DNA of 64,000 nucleotides from Ditylenchus dipsaci. Taxonomy: Eukaryota; Nematoda; Chromadorea; Rhabditida; Anguinidae. Shown here piece after piece: positions 10,801 to 21,157 of the stretch. A program made the position numbers and the translations under genes. How positions within the stretch are numbered: the first letter of the stretch is position 1; every line of letters starts with the position of its first letter. The stretch covers positions 186,001-250,000 of the forward strand of contig SADC01000202.1 of assembly GCA_004194705.1 (NCBI GenBank), read 5' to 3'. Below the pieces are notes generated by a model, which was given only the letters and a program-made list of their open reading frames with translations, was not told the origin of the DNA and made no database searches.

Positions 10801-12345
10801 GTATTTGGCCACTTCGCTGCAAAAGACCAGCACGCTCCACATTGCTATAGATTTGGGTGAAAAAAAAATCAAGGGAACTGAGAACTAGAGAAAAATACTT
10901 TTTGGAGGGGGCGGGCACTTAAGACTTTACGATTGTCAAAGTCTATCATCGGTTTGATAATAATTGTGTGTATTATTTTTCATCTTTGTGGGTGTATATT
11001 ATCTTTGTAGGTGGAGCAGAGAGCTTTTAGAAGCTTTAATTTAAGGGAGTCCAAAATATATTTGAAAATCCCCGCAAACATTTTTTTCTCACCAATGAGG
11101 TACCGCACTTGATTTTCGTTATTTTGTTTGTTGTGATTGAATTTTTTTACTGTTCAACAATCAGAAACTAGCAGTATATTGCGGAAGAAAAAAATATTAT
11201 CCGTCCGAAATTCGGAAGACTCAAATGAAATTTACCTAGTAAAATTAGGGATTTCTTTATTAACACGAGAAAGGCCGTTAGTTACCAATATAGCGTTTTG
11301 CTCAGAATATAATGCTGTTCATTTCTACACCGATCCGTCTTCCGAAAAAGTTTTTTTTTGCAAAATTTTTGTATTTTAGATTTGATGTATCTCAGTTATA
11401 ACTTGGTGTGGGTTTTAACAATATCTTTTTCTTTCGAATACTTTTCCATTCAGTTTAAAAAATTGTGAGACAGTGAATCAAATGCGCTTTTTAATGAATA
11501 CAAATGTGCCTGTCAATACATTAAAGGGGAGAAGCCATTTAGGTTTGAAAAAGTGGCTTCCATGGCGCAGTGCGCAAGCGTTTGTGTTTTTTGGCCTAAA
11601 ATGGTGTTGCAGGCTCGATCCCACGCAGTGACATGCTACTTATTTTGGCTTGTTTTACCAGTTCCGAAAACGCGAGCGCTCACGCACTGCGCCATGGAAG
11701 CCACTTTTTCAAACCTAAATGGCTTCCCACCCCTTTAAATAGTCAAACAAAAAGGGTAAAAATATTATTATTTTTAATTTAGTAGAGAATTTCTGAATTT
11801 TCTGATTAACTTTTGGTACAGGCAATTTGGGACTGGGCAAGAACCTTCTCAATTTGGCAAGAACCTCTTTACTAGTGTTTTTCAAAACTTTGAAAAATGC
11901 TAGTAAAAAGCTAGTCAAAATGACAGTAAAATCACTAGCATTTTTCGAAGTTTGAAAAATGCTAGTAACAATATCTAGTATTTCCAAAATCGCAAAAAAA
12001 TTACTTTAAAATTGCAAAGCCTGGTCACTATGTAGATATTTGACTCGAAATCAACAATTTTTCAGGTGTATGTCTCGAGCTGAGCTCATTTTCAAGTGCT
12101 TAAAAGGATTTCTAATGGAGGTTTCAGCAGGTAGTTCAAGTAGTGCAGTGAGTAGTGGGAGCACTCCCTCATCCACAGTCCACTATAACATCAATTTGCA
12201 CTTCCTTCCAAAATCTCACCAACTCTTTTCAATCAAATTGTCGAGTTGTTTTCAACTATCTTCCATCTTGTCCCTCTGTGTCCGCTTGAAATTGTGTTAT
12301 CTATTTAATGTGTTCTACTTAACTAGAAAGAATATTACTGCATAA
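4874..12345 (+). CDS. C12orf4 / FERRY3 homologue (DUF2362), N-terminus not located
   Basis: In vertebrates this protein is subunit Fy-3 of the five-part FERRY complex, a Rab5 effector on early endosomes that carries mRNAs. Exons: 4874-5098, 5155-5328, 8128-8258, 8309-8604, 8667-8816, 9952-10110, 12066-12345. Matches to the vertebrate protein run in order: RARDFEIERL (coiled-coil region), ESFTIYIG, GAQMKSMHNARILL, RPGDVYITCHSNLS, GGLRNIIRL, SISLPLLLVEAMNE, then CMSRAELIFKCLKGFLMEV. Phases agree through 10110. A microexon for about 6 residues ending in TG (codon TGG, before CMSRAEL) should lie between 10110 and 12066 and was not found. In the last exon homology moves to another frame after about 12190 (KISPTLFNQIVELF), so the ending at 12345 is suspect. 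The large introns are repeat-filled. Confidence 0.85.
5360..5442. repeat. AAT/GATAAT microsatellite
   Basis: A short simple repeat of TAATAATGA units in FERRY3 intron 2. Confidence 0.8.
5449..5679. mobile_element. TTAA-flanked MITE family A, copy 1
   Basis: TTAA at both borders, with inverted ends AGGGNATNCCCACGCTAAT and a following GAGGTGGTGCCCG box. Copies 2 and 3 are at 50802-51096 and 52602-52831. The TTAA target suggests a piggyBac-type source; no coding sequence is present. Confidence 0.75.
6076..6860. mobile_element. Foldback element with tandem GACAATTCCCTGCCGG termini
   Basis: The left end has three copies of a 16-bp unit (GACAATTCCCTGCCGG and variants), and the right end has five inverted copies. 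The flanks GATTTTTTCA and GATTTTTCA look like a slightly altered target duplication. The architecture matches the MULE at 36920. The interior, with a GGGGCCAAATTGAGTG-type repeat near 6480-6560, has no recognisable gene. Confidence 0.55.
7136..7829. mobile_element. Foldback element with GCTACTTGCATATACC-C(n) termini
   Basis: GGACGCTACTTGCATATACC followed by a C run at the left is inverted at the right as a G run then GGTATATGCAAGTAGCG. Arms of about 140 bp follow. The interior carries the dispersed GC-hairpin repeat (7383-7570). The same terminus appears at 41254. Confidence 0.65.
7383..7570. repeat. Dispersed GC-hairpin repeat, copy 1
   Basis: The core hairpin AAGCCCCTGCGCCCC / GGGCGCAGGGGGCTTGG is followed by CACATACCTTAGAC, CAAATCACTCGAAAGTGAC, TGGATGCATAAAAATG and ATGCGGTAGGCCCCAG. 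Related copies are at 20655, 29085, 40855 and 44720, with a partial one at 45375. Confidence 0.75.
9078..9511. mobile_element. hAT MITE with CCGAAAC repeat interior
   Basis: Perfect 8-bp duplication TCCAAGAC at 9070-9077 and 9512-9519. The ends are CACTGTTTCC and, inverted, CAGTGTTTCC. The body is largely CCGAAAC/GTTTCGG units running inward from both ends, consistent with subterminal transposase-binding repeats. It lies in a FERRY3 intron and has no transposase. Confidence 0.85.
10507..10917. mobile_element. Foldback element with CCCCCTCCAAAGAGTAT ends
   Basis: AAGTGCTCGCCCCCTCC at left and GGAGGGGGCGGGCACTT at right are inverted, and the CCCCCTCCAAAGAGTAT box is repeated inside at about 10616. 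It lies in FERRY3 intron 6. The left flank carries a tRNA A-box-like stretch at about 10458. Confidence 0.5.
11525..11734. mobile_element. TTAA-flanked foldback with tRNA-like promoter boxes
   Basis: TTAA at both borders with long inverted arms (AGGGGAGAAGCCATTTAGG, then GTGGCTTCCATGGCGCAG). One arm contains TGGCGCAGTGCG and, about 50 nt on, GGCTCGATCCC, resembling A and B boxes of a pol III promoter. It may be a piggyBac-type MITE that captured a tRNA-like sequence. It lies in FERRY3 intron 6. Confidence 0.65.
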
Positions 12346-12359
12346 TTATTGACCATTAA

Positions 12360-13182
12360 CACGAAAACGGTTGGTTGTGATTTCTGTCGATTCTGTCTTA
12401 GAATTTCATGCTGAACACGATAGTGCAATTAGTTTTCGCGCTTAAAATAAAAAGTTAGAAGAAAAACCTCATTATAACGGCGGATTTATGTTTAGAGCAG
12501 TCGATTTGTATATTAAACTGCTTTTAAAATTAAAAAGTCAATAAATATTCGAATATATTTTGTCTTGAGCGGATTTTGAAATTTTTATTTTAAGAGTACT
12601 TTAATATGCAAATTGACCACGCTAAACATGAATCCGGCTTTAAGATGAGGTTTTCCCTAACAGAAAAAGAAAGTTATAAAAAATTTATGTCACAGCCTAT
12701 ATAGTGATTTTGCATAATTCGTCCCAATTTTATGATAAAGTATTGCTGCATTAAGTGCAGAAATAATCTTAAGATTTTGCTCGTTCATTATCCAATGACC
12801 ATTTAGCTAGAAGTGATTTGTAAGGAGAGTTTTAGCCATTTTAGTGTCGAAACCAAGAATATCCAGAAACTGCATGTCTGAGGGGAAATCATAAATTCTC
12901 TGTGAAACTATGATCACTCTGCTGCAATTTTGGGCGCAATAGATAGCTCTGATCTGGATCACCAATTTGAAATGTTGTTTGCTTTGTTACAATTTAAATA
13001 TATGAGAGAACCACCTGAAAGAACTTTACAATCCCATGATCTGGAAGGCCTCATTTTCGCGAATTTTAAATTGCTTGGATCTTCTCATTTTTAATAATAA
13101 ATGCAAAAACTCATTGCACTATCGTGTTTAGCGTGGAATTCTAAGACAGAATCGACAGAAATCACAAATAACCGTTCTCGTG
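12360..13182. mobile_element. TTAA-flanked element, 75-bp terminal inverted repeats
   Basis: TTAA at 12356-12359 and 13183-13186. The ends CACGAAAACGGTT and the inverse of AACCGTTCTCGTG extend into about 75 bp of inverted repeat that includes TTCTGTCGATTCTGTC. A second inverted pair (AACCTCATTATAACGGC and its relative near 12640) lies inside. No transposase; probably piggyBac-derived. Confidence 0.75.
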
Positions 13183-13571
13183 TTAAAGTAACATCGGTTT
13201 TATTTATTTAGTTAATTTGATGAAAATGAGAATAAATTAAAAGTAAATAAATATTGAAATTTTATTAAGTAATTTCGTTACATCCTCTTTTCATTATGAA
13301 CCCACAGCCTGAGGATTTGTTAGGACCATCGTTTTCTCGAGTAACGACACCACCTATAAAAATTATAGTACAGGATAGGATAACAACACATACATTTGAT
13401 TAATTCCCGCATTTTTGTAGTTCTTTATATTTCAATGAACTTCTAGTTTAAAGATATTTGTGCTAAATTAGTTCAGTTCCTTGAAGGTGACAAAATCTTA
13501 ATTGCTAAAAAGAATCGGAAAGTTTTCTCTCTCCGACGAAAACATCAATTAGACTTTTGAATGTCATAGAT

Positions 13572-13905
13572 ACCGTATTTCCTCTAATCTCTCCCCGTGC
13601 TCCATTAACTCCCATGCCTTAATATTTCCCCTTTGGATTAGAAAAATTGTCAGCGCTTTTGGCTTTTCTATTTTAAAATAATAACTTTCCATGCTCTGTT
13701 AACTCCTAGGGGTGAGTTTGTGGTTCCCTTTACTTTTTTGCGATTGTGTGGTGAAAAACTTTATTTGTCGCCAAACAACCGCAAAAAGGAAAGGGATCAA
13801 AATTTCACCCTTTTTAACTCCCCGCTGTTTAATAACTCCTCATTCTATAGGGCAGGTGGAAATATAACTTCTCATGGGAAGCTATTAGAGGAAATACGGA
13901 ATTAG
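13572..13905. mobile_element. MITE with ACCGTATTTCCTCTAAT ends
   Basis: ACCGTATTTCCTCTAAT at left and ATTAGAGGAAATACGG at right are inverse copies about 330 bp apart. The interior repeats CTCCCC/AACTCC boxes. Superfamily not determined. Confidence 0.55.
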
Positions 13906-13978
13906 AAATTATTCTTTGGATACACAGAAAAGGATTTCGAGATAAAAATGTTCAATTGAAAATTAAGGGTTATTCATA

Positions 13979-14345
13979 CAGTTGAGACTCGATATAATGC
14001 GACTCCTCGGGACCAGCTTTGAAGTACCATGGTCACCTCTTTTAAATTGTACCCGGCAATTCAAAAAATTAATAGCTGCTCGGGAATTAAATTATAGTTC
14101 AAAAACAGTTAAAAAGGAACGGATAATTTTTCATTTAGTTGAAAATATTGTTCTAGAACCCTTTCGAAACCCGATTTTTATTGCATTTTTGGTAGACAGT
14201 TTTTGCCAGAGTCGCACTATATCGAGTTTTTGTCGCACTTTAACTAGGGTAAACATTGCCGGGTTTCCGTATCGGCCAACCGAATCAATCGCACCACAGC
14301 GAGACTCACACTCTAACGACATCGCACTATATCGAGACTTGACTG
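13979..14345. mobile_element. Tigger-like MITE, variable box ATAATGCGAC
   Basis: CAGTTGAGACTCGATATAA at left; the right end is the inverse of CAGTCAAGTCTCGATATAG, with TA duplicated on each side. An internal extra box CGCACTATATCGAG lies near 14213. It ends 43 bp past the stop codon of the secreted-protein gene. Confidence 0.8.
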
Positions 14346-14387
14346 TAGTGTTATATTGTTGTCGCGATGCTAGGAATTTATTTTTGC

Positions 14388-15101
14388 CTATCCTGTACTA
14401 ATATTTTGTTGCGAAACTTCAAAAAGTGTATCTCACCAGAAGTGTATCGATTCCGAAATTGTCTTCCAAATGGAGAGCCGGCACTACCGAAGTTGTTGGT
14501 GTTGGAGTTCGGGCCGAGTGCTGCTGGATTGTTATTCATCATACTATTTCCTGTCATAAGTTGAGCAGCTGGATTCATTAAGCCAAAAGAGTTGCCTAAT
14601 CCACCTAATCCAGTCATTGAGCCGAGGCCTGGATAGCCGCCTAGAAGTCCATTCATTCCTGCGCCCATGCCAGTGTTCATTCCATAGTCCATCATCATTT
14701 GATTAGCTCCTCCATACATGCCCATCAGACTGTTGGCTCCTGGAAAACCTCCAGCCCCGTACAAATATGGATTGTATCCTAAAATACTATTTTCAGAATA
14801 GTGAATATGATCAATACAAATATTTGGTGTTACAAAGATGGAAAGTCTAAAAACTGGAATCCACCCATGCTATACTTTCTTGTGATATTTTTTTTTGAAA
14901 AGTACAGTTAGCTATCAAGAATGAAGAAGTAATAAATTAGAGTCGACACTAATTTTCATATTTATATAATCGAAACAGTGAATCACCTCCATACATTCCC
15001 ATTCCTCCACCATAAATTGCACTGTAAGGATCTAGCATTTGAGCCTGCAGTAGGTCTGATGCTGATATGGATAATAAAATTGATAGCAAGACAAAGCACA
15101 T
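14388..15101 (-). CDS. Small secreted Gly/Met/Asn-rich protein
   Basis: Three exons, 15101-14987, 14778-14437 and 14392-14388, join in perfect phase to give 153 residues. The start MCFVLLSILLSIS is a typical signal peptide with likely cleavage near residues 14-20 (SASDLLQAQ). The mature chain has no Cys and is built of Gly, Met, Asn, Leu and Tyr in loose repeats (GMGMYGG, MMMDYGMNTGMGAGM, GLGSMTGLGGLG), then a short Asn-rich and basic end (FGRQFRNRYTSG). The third exon holds only two bases of a codon plus the stop. An AATAAA lies 6 nt beyond the stop (14382-14377). Such low-complexity secreted chains are common in nematode cuticle, silk-like or antimicrobial families, but no family can be assigned and function is unknown. 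Confidence 0.8.
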
Positions 15102-15119
15102 TTTATTGAAGACTTCTTG

Positions 15120-16060
15120 CTAAATGTTGCTTTTGAAAGTTTGAGCAAAGGATGGATTAAGTGAAAAGTGTAAATGATGACAACTTAAGATCTCTTTACA
15201 CAAACATTTCCAAAATAAGTTGCACAGTCATGAGTGGACTTGAACTCTCCAGCAGATAGTGCAACAACAAAAGCTGTTGTCTGACACTACATGAGTATAT
15301 AAAATAAAATCGTGAGCAGCAAAAGAAATCTGAATTCGCTAGCAAACAAACCAATTCTAGCGAAAAAGGCCCAGATAACCACCTGAGTGTAAGCCAGGTG
15401 GTAGGTGGTAAAGACGATCAGCGTCGAAAACTTTTTCTTTTTGAAAAAAAACTGCCGGAAAGGCTTTAAATTCACAATCTCAGCTACATTTTGGTTGTCG
15501 TGACTTTTTCACCAAGAGCAGCCAAAATTGAGTTTTCTCAGTGAACTCAAACCGAATTATTTGCAAAATTGACCCTTCAAAATGGCCGAATTTTCAAAAA
15601 CTTTCTTTTTATTTTTAATATATGAAGCGCTTTTCCTACGGGCTTTTTTTATTTCGGATAGCCGTGACCTAAATTTCGAAAACTTTAAAGTGGGGGTTTT
15701 ATATACGCATCACCCTAGGTCACAGGTTCGACTACCACTGGCTAATAACCTAATTTTTTTTCGTCTTCAATTTATAAGTATATATATCAAAATGTAGTCA
15801 AGGTTCTGGCTTTCATTTGAGCTTTCATACAAATAAAAAGTTAATATAAAGTTAGTGAAAAATTAAAAAAACATTGAACCATGTCCGATCTATGCCATCT
15901 TCTATAGGACTATACAAGAGTCATTCGGTATTAATTTGGAAGTGACGTTTTCGTAATTTTAATTTGCATACTCATTTGCAACTTTACACTCAAAATGTAG
16001 ACCCGCTTCTAGGCGTCATTTTCAGTATGAGGTTGTATTAAATCATGTAAATAAAAATTT
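15120..16060. other. Intergenic, with a tRNA-B-box-bearing dispersed repeat
   Basis: No gene recognised. Around 15693-15745 the stretch TATATACGCATCACCCTAGG then CACAGGTTCGACTACCAC recurs at 34340-34313 and near 49086/49405. It looks like the 3' part of a tRNA-derived repeat. Confidence 0.5.
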
Positions 16061-16069
16061 CGAAAAAAG

Positions 16070-16323
16070 TAGAGATGGCAAATGGCCTATTTCGGGACGG
16101 GACGGGACAAAATTTACTTTAAAAAATTTCGGGACGGGACACCGGGACGGGACAAGGCCTAAAAACCCTTCGGGACGGGACGGGACGTCCCGACCCATTA
16201 ATAAGGAAAAAATAAAGGAAAAATGAAGGAAAAATCGGAAAATCATTCCGGGACGGGACAAGCCCTAAAATCCCTTCGGGACGAGACGGGACGGGATTCC
16301 CGTCCCGTCCCGAGGCATCTCTA
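16070..16323. mobile_element. hAT MITE with CGGGACGGGA repeat interior
   Basis: 8-bp duplication GAAAAAAG at 16062-16069 and 16324-16331. Ends TAGAGATGGC and GGCATCTCTA. The interior is CGGGACGGGA units inverting around an AT-rich centre. Confidence 0.85.
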
Positions 16324-16329
16324 GAAAAA

Positions 16330-18090
16330 AGTCAGTTCCTTAATAATACCGAAATCCTACCCCTCAATAGTACTCATTTCTTCCCGGGTTAAACCTTCGC
16401 TAGCTACCTTGCTTTCTAAAGTGATTTTAGTGTGAAAAAATTTCTATCTGGTGTCGGAAAGCACTCTTTGAAGAAGAAAAAAAATTTTGACCCAAAGGGG
16501 GTGGGTCAATTCAGCTGCAAGGAAAGTTGAGCCGATTTTTGTAAAGTTAGAATTTTAGAAACTATAGATCAATCAAAGCGAACAACTGGCATTTTTACGT
16601 GTAAAATAAGGCGTTTTTGAGTTTTTTGTCTTACCTTTGTATGAAACACCTGAAATTTGTATTTTCGGACATTTTTTTGGTACAAAAATGTAGCAAATTT
16701 ACTCCTCTATCAGGTGTAGCAAAATGTAGCAAATTCACTCCTCTTTTTTTCAGCCTTCAGTTTAAAAAATTCTGGCTCTCTTCTCTGTTTATGCTGTCAT
16801 CTCTCGCTTTGGCCTTAGGTATCTTCTCACTTTGTTTTTTTTTTCAGCCTTCGGTTTAAATGCTGTCATCCCTCGCTTTGGCCTTAGGTTTCTTCTCTCT
16901 TTTGTTCCTTTTTTTCAGCCCTCGGTTTAAGCCCCACTTTTAAGCCCCACTTTTTAAGGTTTTCGAAAGAAATTCAAATGTCAATTCAGTTAAAGTTTCA
17001 ACCACAGATGATTTATTTAGCATATTTTTGAAAAACTTCATTGACATCTCCAAATTTTGAGTGTCTTTGGGACGAGTGATGGCTCATTTAATTGCGCTGG
17101 ATGTGAAAAAAAATTTACATAAAAATATAGAAATAAAAACAGCTAAAACCTTGTCCAGAGTAGGGTTCAATGTATCAAATTTTCCGTCCAAATTTGAATT
17201 TTTGCATTTGGCGCAAAAATCGTGAAGTGAATATGCTTTTTAATTTCGAGGGGCCGTGGGGTATCATGGCTTTTTAGTCTAAAACTAGAAGCGCCGCAGC
17301 GGCTCTGCCGCTGTTCGTTGAGTGGTGATAGTAGTCTGGGAAGCACGCTTGTTGTGAGGGAGCCATGCTAGTAGTTCGGGTGTAATCACTTTATATGGAA
17401 ACCACGCTTATGGTGAACTGAAGGACTGAACTTGGGCTGGACTGACTGACTGGACTGACTTGAAAATGAAAAAAATAAACACACCCGCACATTTTTCCCT
17501 CGAGGTGGGTGTTCATAAAATATGGACAACCCCGTAGCAGATTATGCGGGAACATGCGCACCTATCCACTCTGCCGGGGCTGCCACCTTAAGCGGTTCGT
17601 TAAATCAGTTTATGTCACTTACCTTACAGCTCTTGCGATTAATCTGCTAGCACATTCACTGATTTAAAACCCTTGTCTTTGTATTTCCTAAGCATACTTA
17701 AATAGGCACTTTCCTGGCACCCGGATCACTTTAGTACTATCCGGGTCGTTCTGAGCTATCTACTTAGTTGTAGCACAATTCATGATTTGGGTGTATTCGG
17801 GCTATTTACGTGGTTTAGGCACCATTTTGTTGGCTCGAATTTATCCATGCGGTCTCGGTGCCTTGTCGTGTCCCCTTTAGTGAATCCACAACAAAAAACC
17901 AACTTTCAGAGGCTTTTGGCCTTTCAAAATGTGGGATTCTGAGCGATCCAAGTTATTTATGGACTGTAAACTTCGATTTCCCGGAAAATTTTGACCTGAA
18001 ATAGAAAATTTGATCACTTTGTCAACAATATTTGATCTGATCTTGATCTATACTGATCTGATCTGAAATAGTCTGATCTAGATCGATCTG
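16330..18090. other. Intergenic, no gene recognised
   Basis: AT-rich sequence with short local duplications (CAGCCTTCGGTTTAA-type units near 16750-16930) and a GC-richer stretch at 17270-17880. No coding homology, RNA gene or clear element border was seen. Confidence 0.5.
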
Positions 18091-18099
18091 ATCTTTGCA

Positions 18100-18560
18100 C
18101 ACCTCTGCTAAGTACTATTTTAGTGCTTCAGATGTTCGCATATCAAAGCATTCGAACATCTATCTGGCACCGATAATTAACCATCCGTTACGTGCCAGCT
18201 TCCTTAGAGCTTATAGGAGACCATTCACTACCCGCCACCTTCGCCGGCAACGACAGCGGTCAATCAATTACCTGACAGCTTTACTGGCACCGATAGAAGA
18301 CCATGCATAACCTGACAGCTTTGCTTACGTGCGAGCTTCGCTGGCGCGATAGGCGTACTATCAGGGACCCACGCTGGTAGTTCGAGCCACACGCTCGTGG
18401 CTGGGTTCTCACGCTGGTACTTTATTGGCGCCGATAACTGCCAGCTTCACTGGAACCCATACAATATTGTCAATCACTTGTCTGCTTAGCTGGCGCAAAT
18501 AGTATTCTTCTTACTTCTTTCCAACTTCGCTAGCGCCGATATGAGAACATTCATTGCCTG
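18100..18560. repeat. Degenerate minisatellite, CTGACAGCTTTACTGGC-type unit
   Basis: Loose repeats of a unit of about 50 bp containing CCTGACAGCTTTACTGGC and CACCGATA. Open frames across it are repeat artefacts. Confidence 0.6.
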
Positions 18561-18890
18561 CCAGCTTTCCCGTCAAGGATTCAAGGTTTGGGCCCATCCT
18601 GGGGTTGAGACCTTATTTTAGCGGTTCGAGTGTACAGGCAGTTCATGCCCCATTTTGGCGATTCGGATTGTGTCCGCGTTGTTTGTGCCTGGTTTCGGTA
18701 GTTTCTGTGTGCCCACGTGGTTTTGGCTCTATTCTAGTGTTTCGGGATCGATGCTGGTAGTTTGGGTGTGCCCACGTGGTTTGGGACCCATTCCGGCAAT
18801 TCGGGTGTGTCCACGTTGTTTAGGCCCGATTCTGGTTGTTCAAGTGTGTCTACGTGGTTTGGCCGCTATCCTGGTTGTTCGAGTCAAATT
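18560..18890. repeat. Minisatellite, CCACGTGGTTTGGG-type unit
   Basis: Tandem units of about 50 bp containing GTGTGCCCACGTGGTTTGG, GCCCATTCTGG and GGTTCGGGTG. A second block lies at 19215-19370. Confidence 0.75.
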
Positions 18891-19200
18891 GTGGTGGCCC
18901 GAGCTGACCACCTGGCCACCCTACCTCACCATCTAACTACTTTACCTAAGTACCTACCTACCCTACCTGGCCACCCACATAACCTACTCAGCCAATTACT
19001 TAGCCTACCCGGGCACCTACCCACCTTACCTGGCAACTTACCTGCCATACGCGGCCAACTAATTACCCTACTGGACACCTACTTACCCTACTGAACACCT
19101 ACTTACCCTACCAGGCCACCTACGTACCCCACCTGTCCACCTGCATACCCAAAGTGGCAACCTACATACCCTACCTGACCACTACCTCCCATCTTCTAGT
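18890..19200. repeat. Minisatellite, CCTACCTGGCCACCTAC-type unit
   Basis: Tandem units built on TACCCTACCTGGCCACC. A second block occupies 19390-19565, so the two minisatellite types alternate (GTGG type, CCTAC type, GTGG type, CCTAC type). Confidence 0.8.
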
Positions 19201-19214
19201 TTAAGGCTCACGAT

Positions 19215-19565
19215 GATGATTTGGGTGAATCGACGTGGTTTGGGCACTGTCCTTTTGGGTTGGGTGTGTCCACTTGGTTTGGGCCCGATTCTGGTGGTTC
19301 CGGTGTGCCCACGTGGTTTGGGTGTCATCATGGTGGTTCGCGTTTGTGCATGTGGTTCCAGGCCACCGACCTTACTTTGTCACCTACGCTCCACCCAGCC
19401 ATCTAGCTTCCCTACCTGGCCACCTAAATACCCTACCAGGCCACCTACATGCCCTACCCGGCCAATCACAAACCCTAACTTGCCACCTAACTACCCTACC
19501 AAGCCGCCTACATACCCTACCAGGTCACTTACATACCCCACCAGGCCACCTACTAACCATATACT
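19215..19565. repeat. Second pair of alternating minisatellite blocks
   Basis: 19215-19370 repeats the CCACGTGGTTTGGG type and 19390-19565 the CCCTACCAGGCCACC type. The pair copies the organisation of 18560-19200. Confidence 0.75.
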
Positions 19566-19639
19566 ACACTAACTTATCCTTTCGAGACAAAATAATAATG
19601 CAAGCTATCACCAGGATATGAATCACCCGGATCACCAGG

Positions 19640-20040
19640 ATTTCGTAAAAAAAACTTTTTGAAAATAAGGCAAAAAACCGTCCCTAGAGTTTTTGTCAGC
19701 AGTATATCGACCCTTTTCACTTATAAGTGCTAAACCACATTTATACCCAATCGATAGCCCTTGAAATGGAGGTGATACTTTGTTAAAAGTGTTTAAACCA
19801 ACTGATAAACAAAATATGGCCAAAAAAGCCTAAAACGTAAGAAAAACTTTTTCAAAAAAGGCAAAAAACCCGTCACTGGAGTTCTTGTCAGCAACATATC
19901 GACCTTTTTCACTTATAACTTGTATACCACATTTATACTCATTTGATAGCCATTGAAATGGCGGTGATACTTTGTAAAAAGTGAAAACCCAACTAAGAAA
20001 CGGAACACGGACAAAAAAGCATGCAAAGTAAAAATTGCAA
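19640..20040. repeat. Tandem duplication of a unit of about 205 bp
   Basis: Two diverged copies share GGCAAAAAACCGTC, TTTTTGTCAGCA, ATATCGACC, TTTCACTTATAA, CACATTTATACCCA and GGTGATACTTTGTTAAAAG in the same order. Confidence 0.75.
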
Positions 20041-20282
20041 CCTTAGAAACACCGCTAAAAACACGCCAAAAAATTTAAACTGGCTGGTTGACCCGAAAAT
20101 ATAAATTTTTCGTGATACGCATCTTAATCAATTTTGTAGCTCGATTTCTTAGCTACATTTCATGTAATGGTGACGATACCGATTTCTCAGTAAAATACGC
20201 CGAAAAAAATGATTCTCCACCACGCGGAATCGAACCTGTGACCTCATTTTGTCCGGTCCGTTACGTACACACAGACAACAGT

Positions 20283-20460
20283 TTCGAGTATCTTTTCTAG
20301 TTTCGAGTATCGAGTCGAGTACTCGAAAATTTCGAGTTTCGAATATCGAGTCGAGTACTCTAAAATTTCGAGTTTGAAGGGCAGGAGTACACTTTAGCAA
20401 CTCGCCCAAAATTTCGAATATCGAGTCGAGTACTCGAAAATTTCGAGTTTGAAGGGCAGG
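20283..20460. repeat. TCGAGTACTCGAAA repeat cluster
   Basis: Repeated GAGTATCGAGTCGAGTACTC units, seen again at 23055-23140 and once at 48420. The 23.1-kb cluster ends in CGACACCCTAG, which resembles a hAT end (CTAGGGTGTCG). Confidence 0.7.
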
Positions 20461-20654
20461 AGTACACTTTAGCAACTCGCCCAAAATCGCGTTTTAAGTG
20501 TTTTAAAACATGTCTTAGCATGCAAAAACGATAAAAAAAAATGTGTTTTTAGTTTTCGGAAGGCTGTTTTTCACAAAAAAAAATTTTGGCCAAAAATCGA
20601 CTTTTCGTTTTGGTCCCCCTGTGGTCCAAAAACTGTTTTACCCTGAGCCAAAAA

Positions 20655-20835
20655 CTGTTTTACCCCCCGAAGGGGCGCAGGGGGCTTGGTTGTTTGGGGT
20701 TGAGATGCGCACACCCACATACCTTAGATGCAAATCACTCAAAAGTGACTCTGGATGCATAAAAAATGTATGCATACCAGAGTTTATTTATGCGGTAGGC
20801 CCCAGTATTCAAAACTATGTCCAACATCTTCCTTT
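20655..20835. repeat. Dispersed GC-hairpin repeat, copy 2
   Basis: GGGGCGCAGGGGGCTTGG, CACATACCTTAGATGC, GGATGCATAAAAAATG and ATGCGGTAGGCCCCAG are shared with 7383-7570. It sits in a larger foldback of about 20465-21150. Confidence 0.7.
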
Positions 20836-21157
20836 TTGAACAAAATTGGCCTTTTTTGGTCCTTTCACATCCAAAACAGCCCTAAATCCTCGACTGTTAC
20901 CTTAGGCTTAGGCTTAGAATAGGCCGCCATTGTATCCCTAAAACACTGGATTCGTGCTCAGCGTGTAAAATTGGGTCTAGAAAGCACTTAACATTGATTT
21001 TTAGACAAAATAAAAAATTTCGATTTTTGGACCACAGGGGGACCAAGGCGAAGAGTCGATTTTTGGCCAAAATTTTTTTTGTGTAAAACAGCCTTCCGAC
21101 AGTTAAAAACACATTTTTTATCGTTTTGCATGCTAAAACATGCTTAACAACACTTAA

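Noticed and set aside
18554..19621. Long overlapping open frames rich in Gly/Cys or Pro/Thr
   Set aside because: They are translations of GC-rich minisatellites in several frames at once, without splice context or homology.
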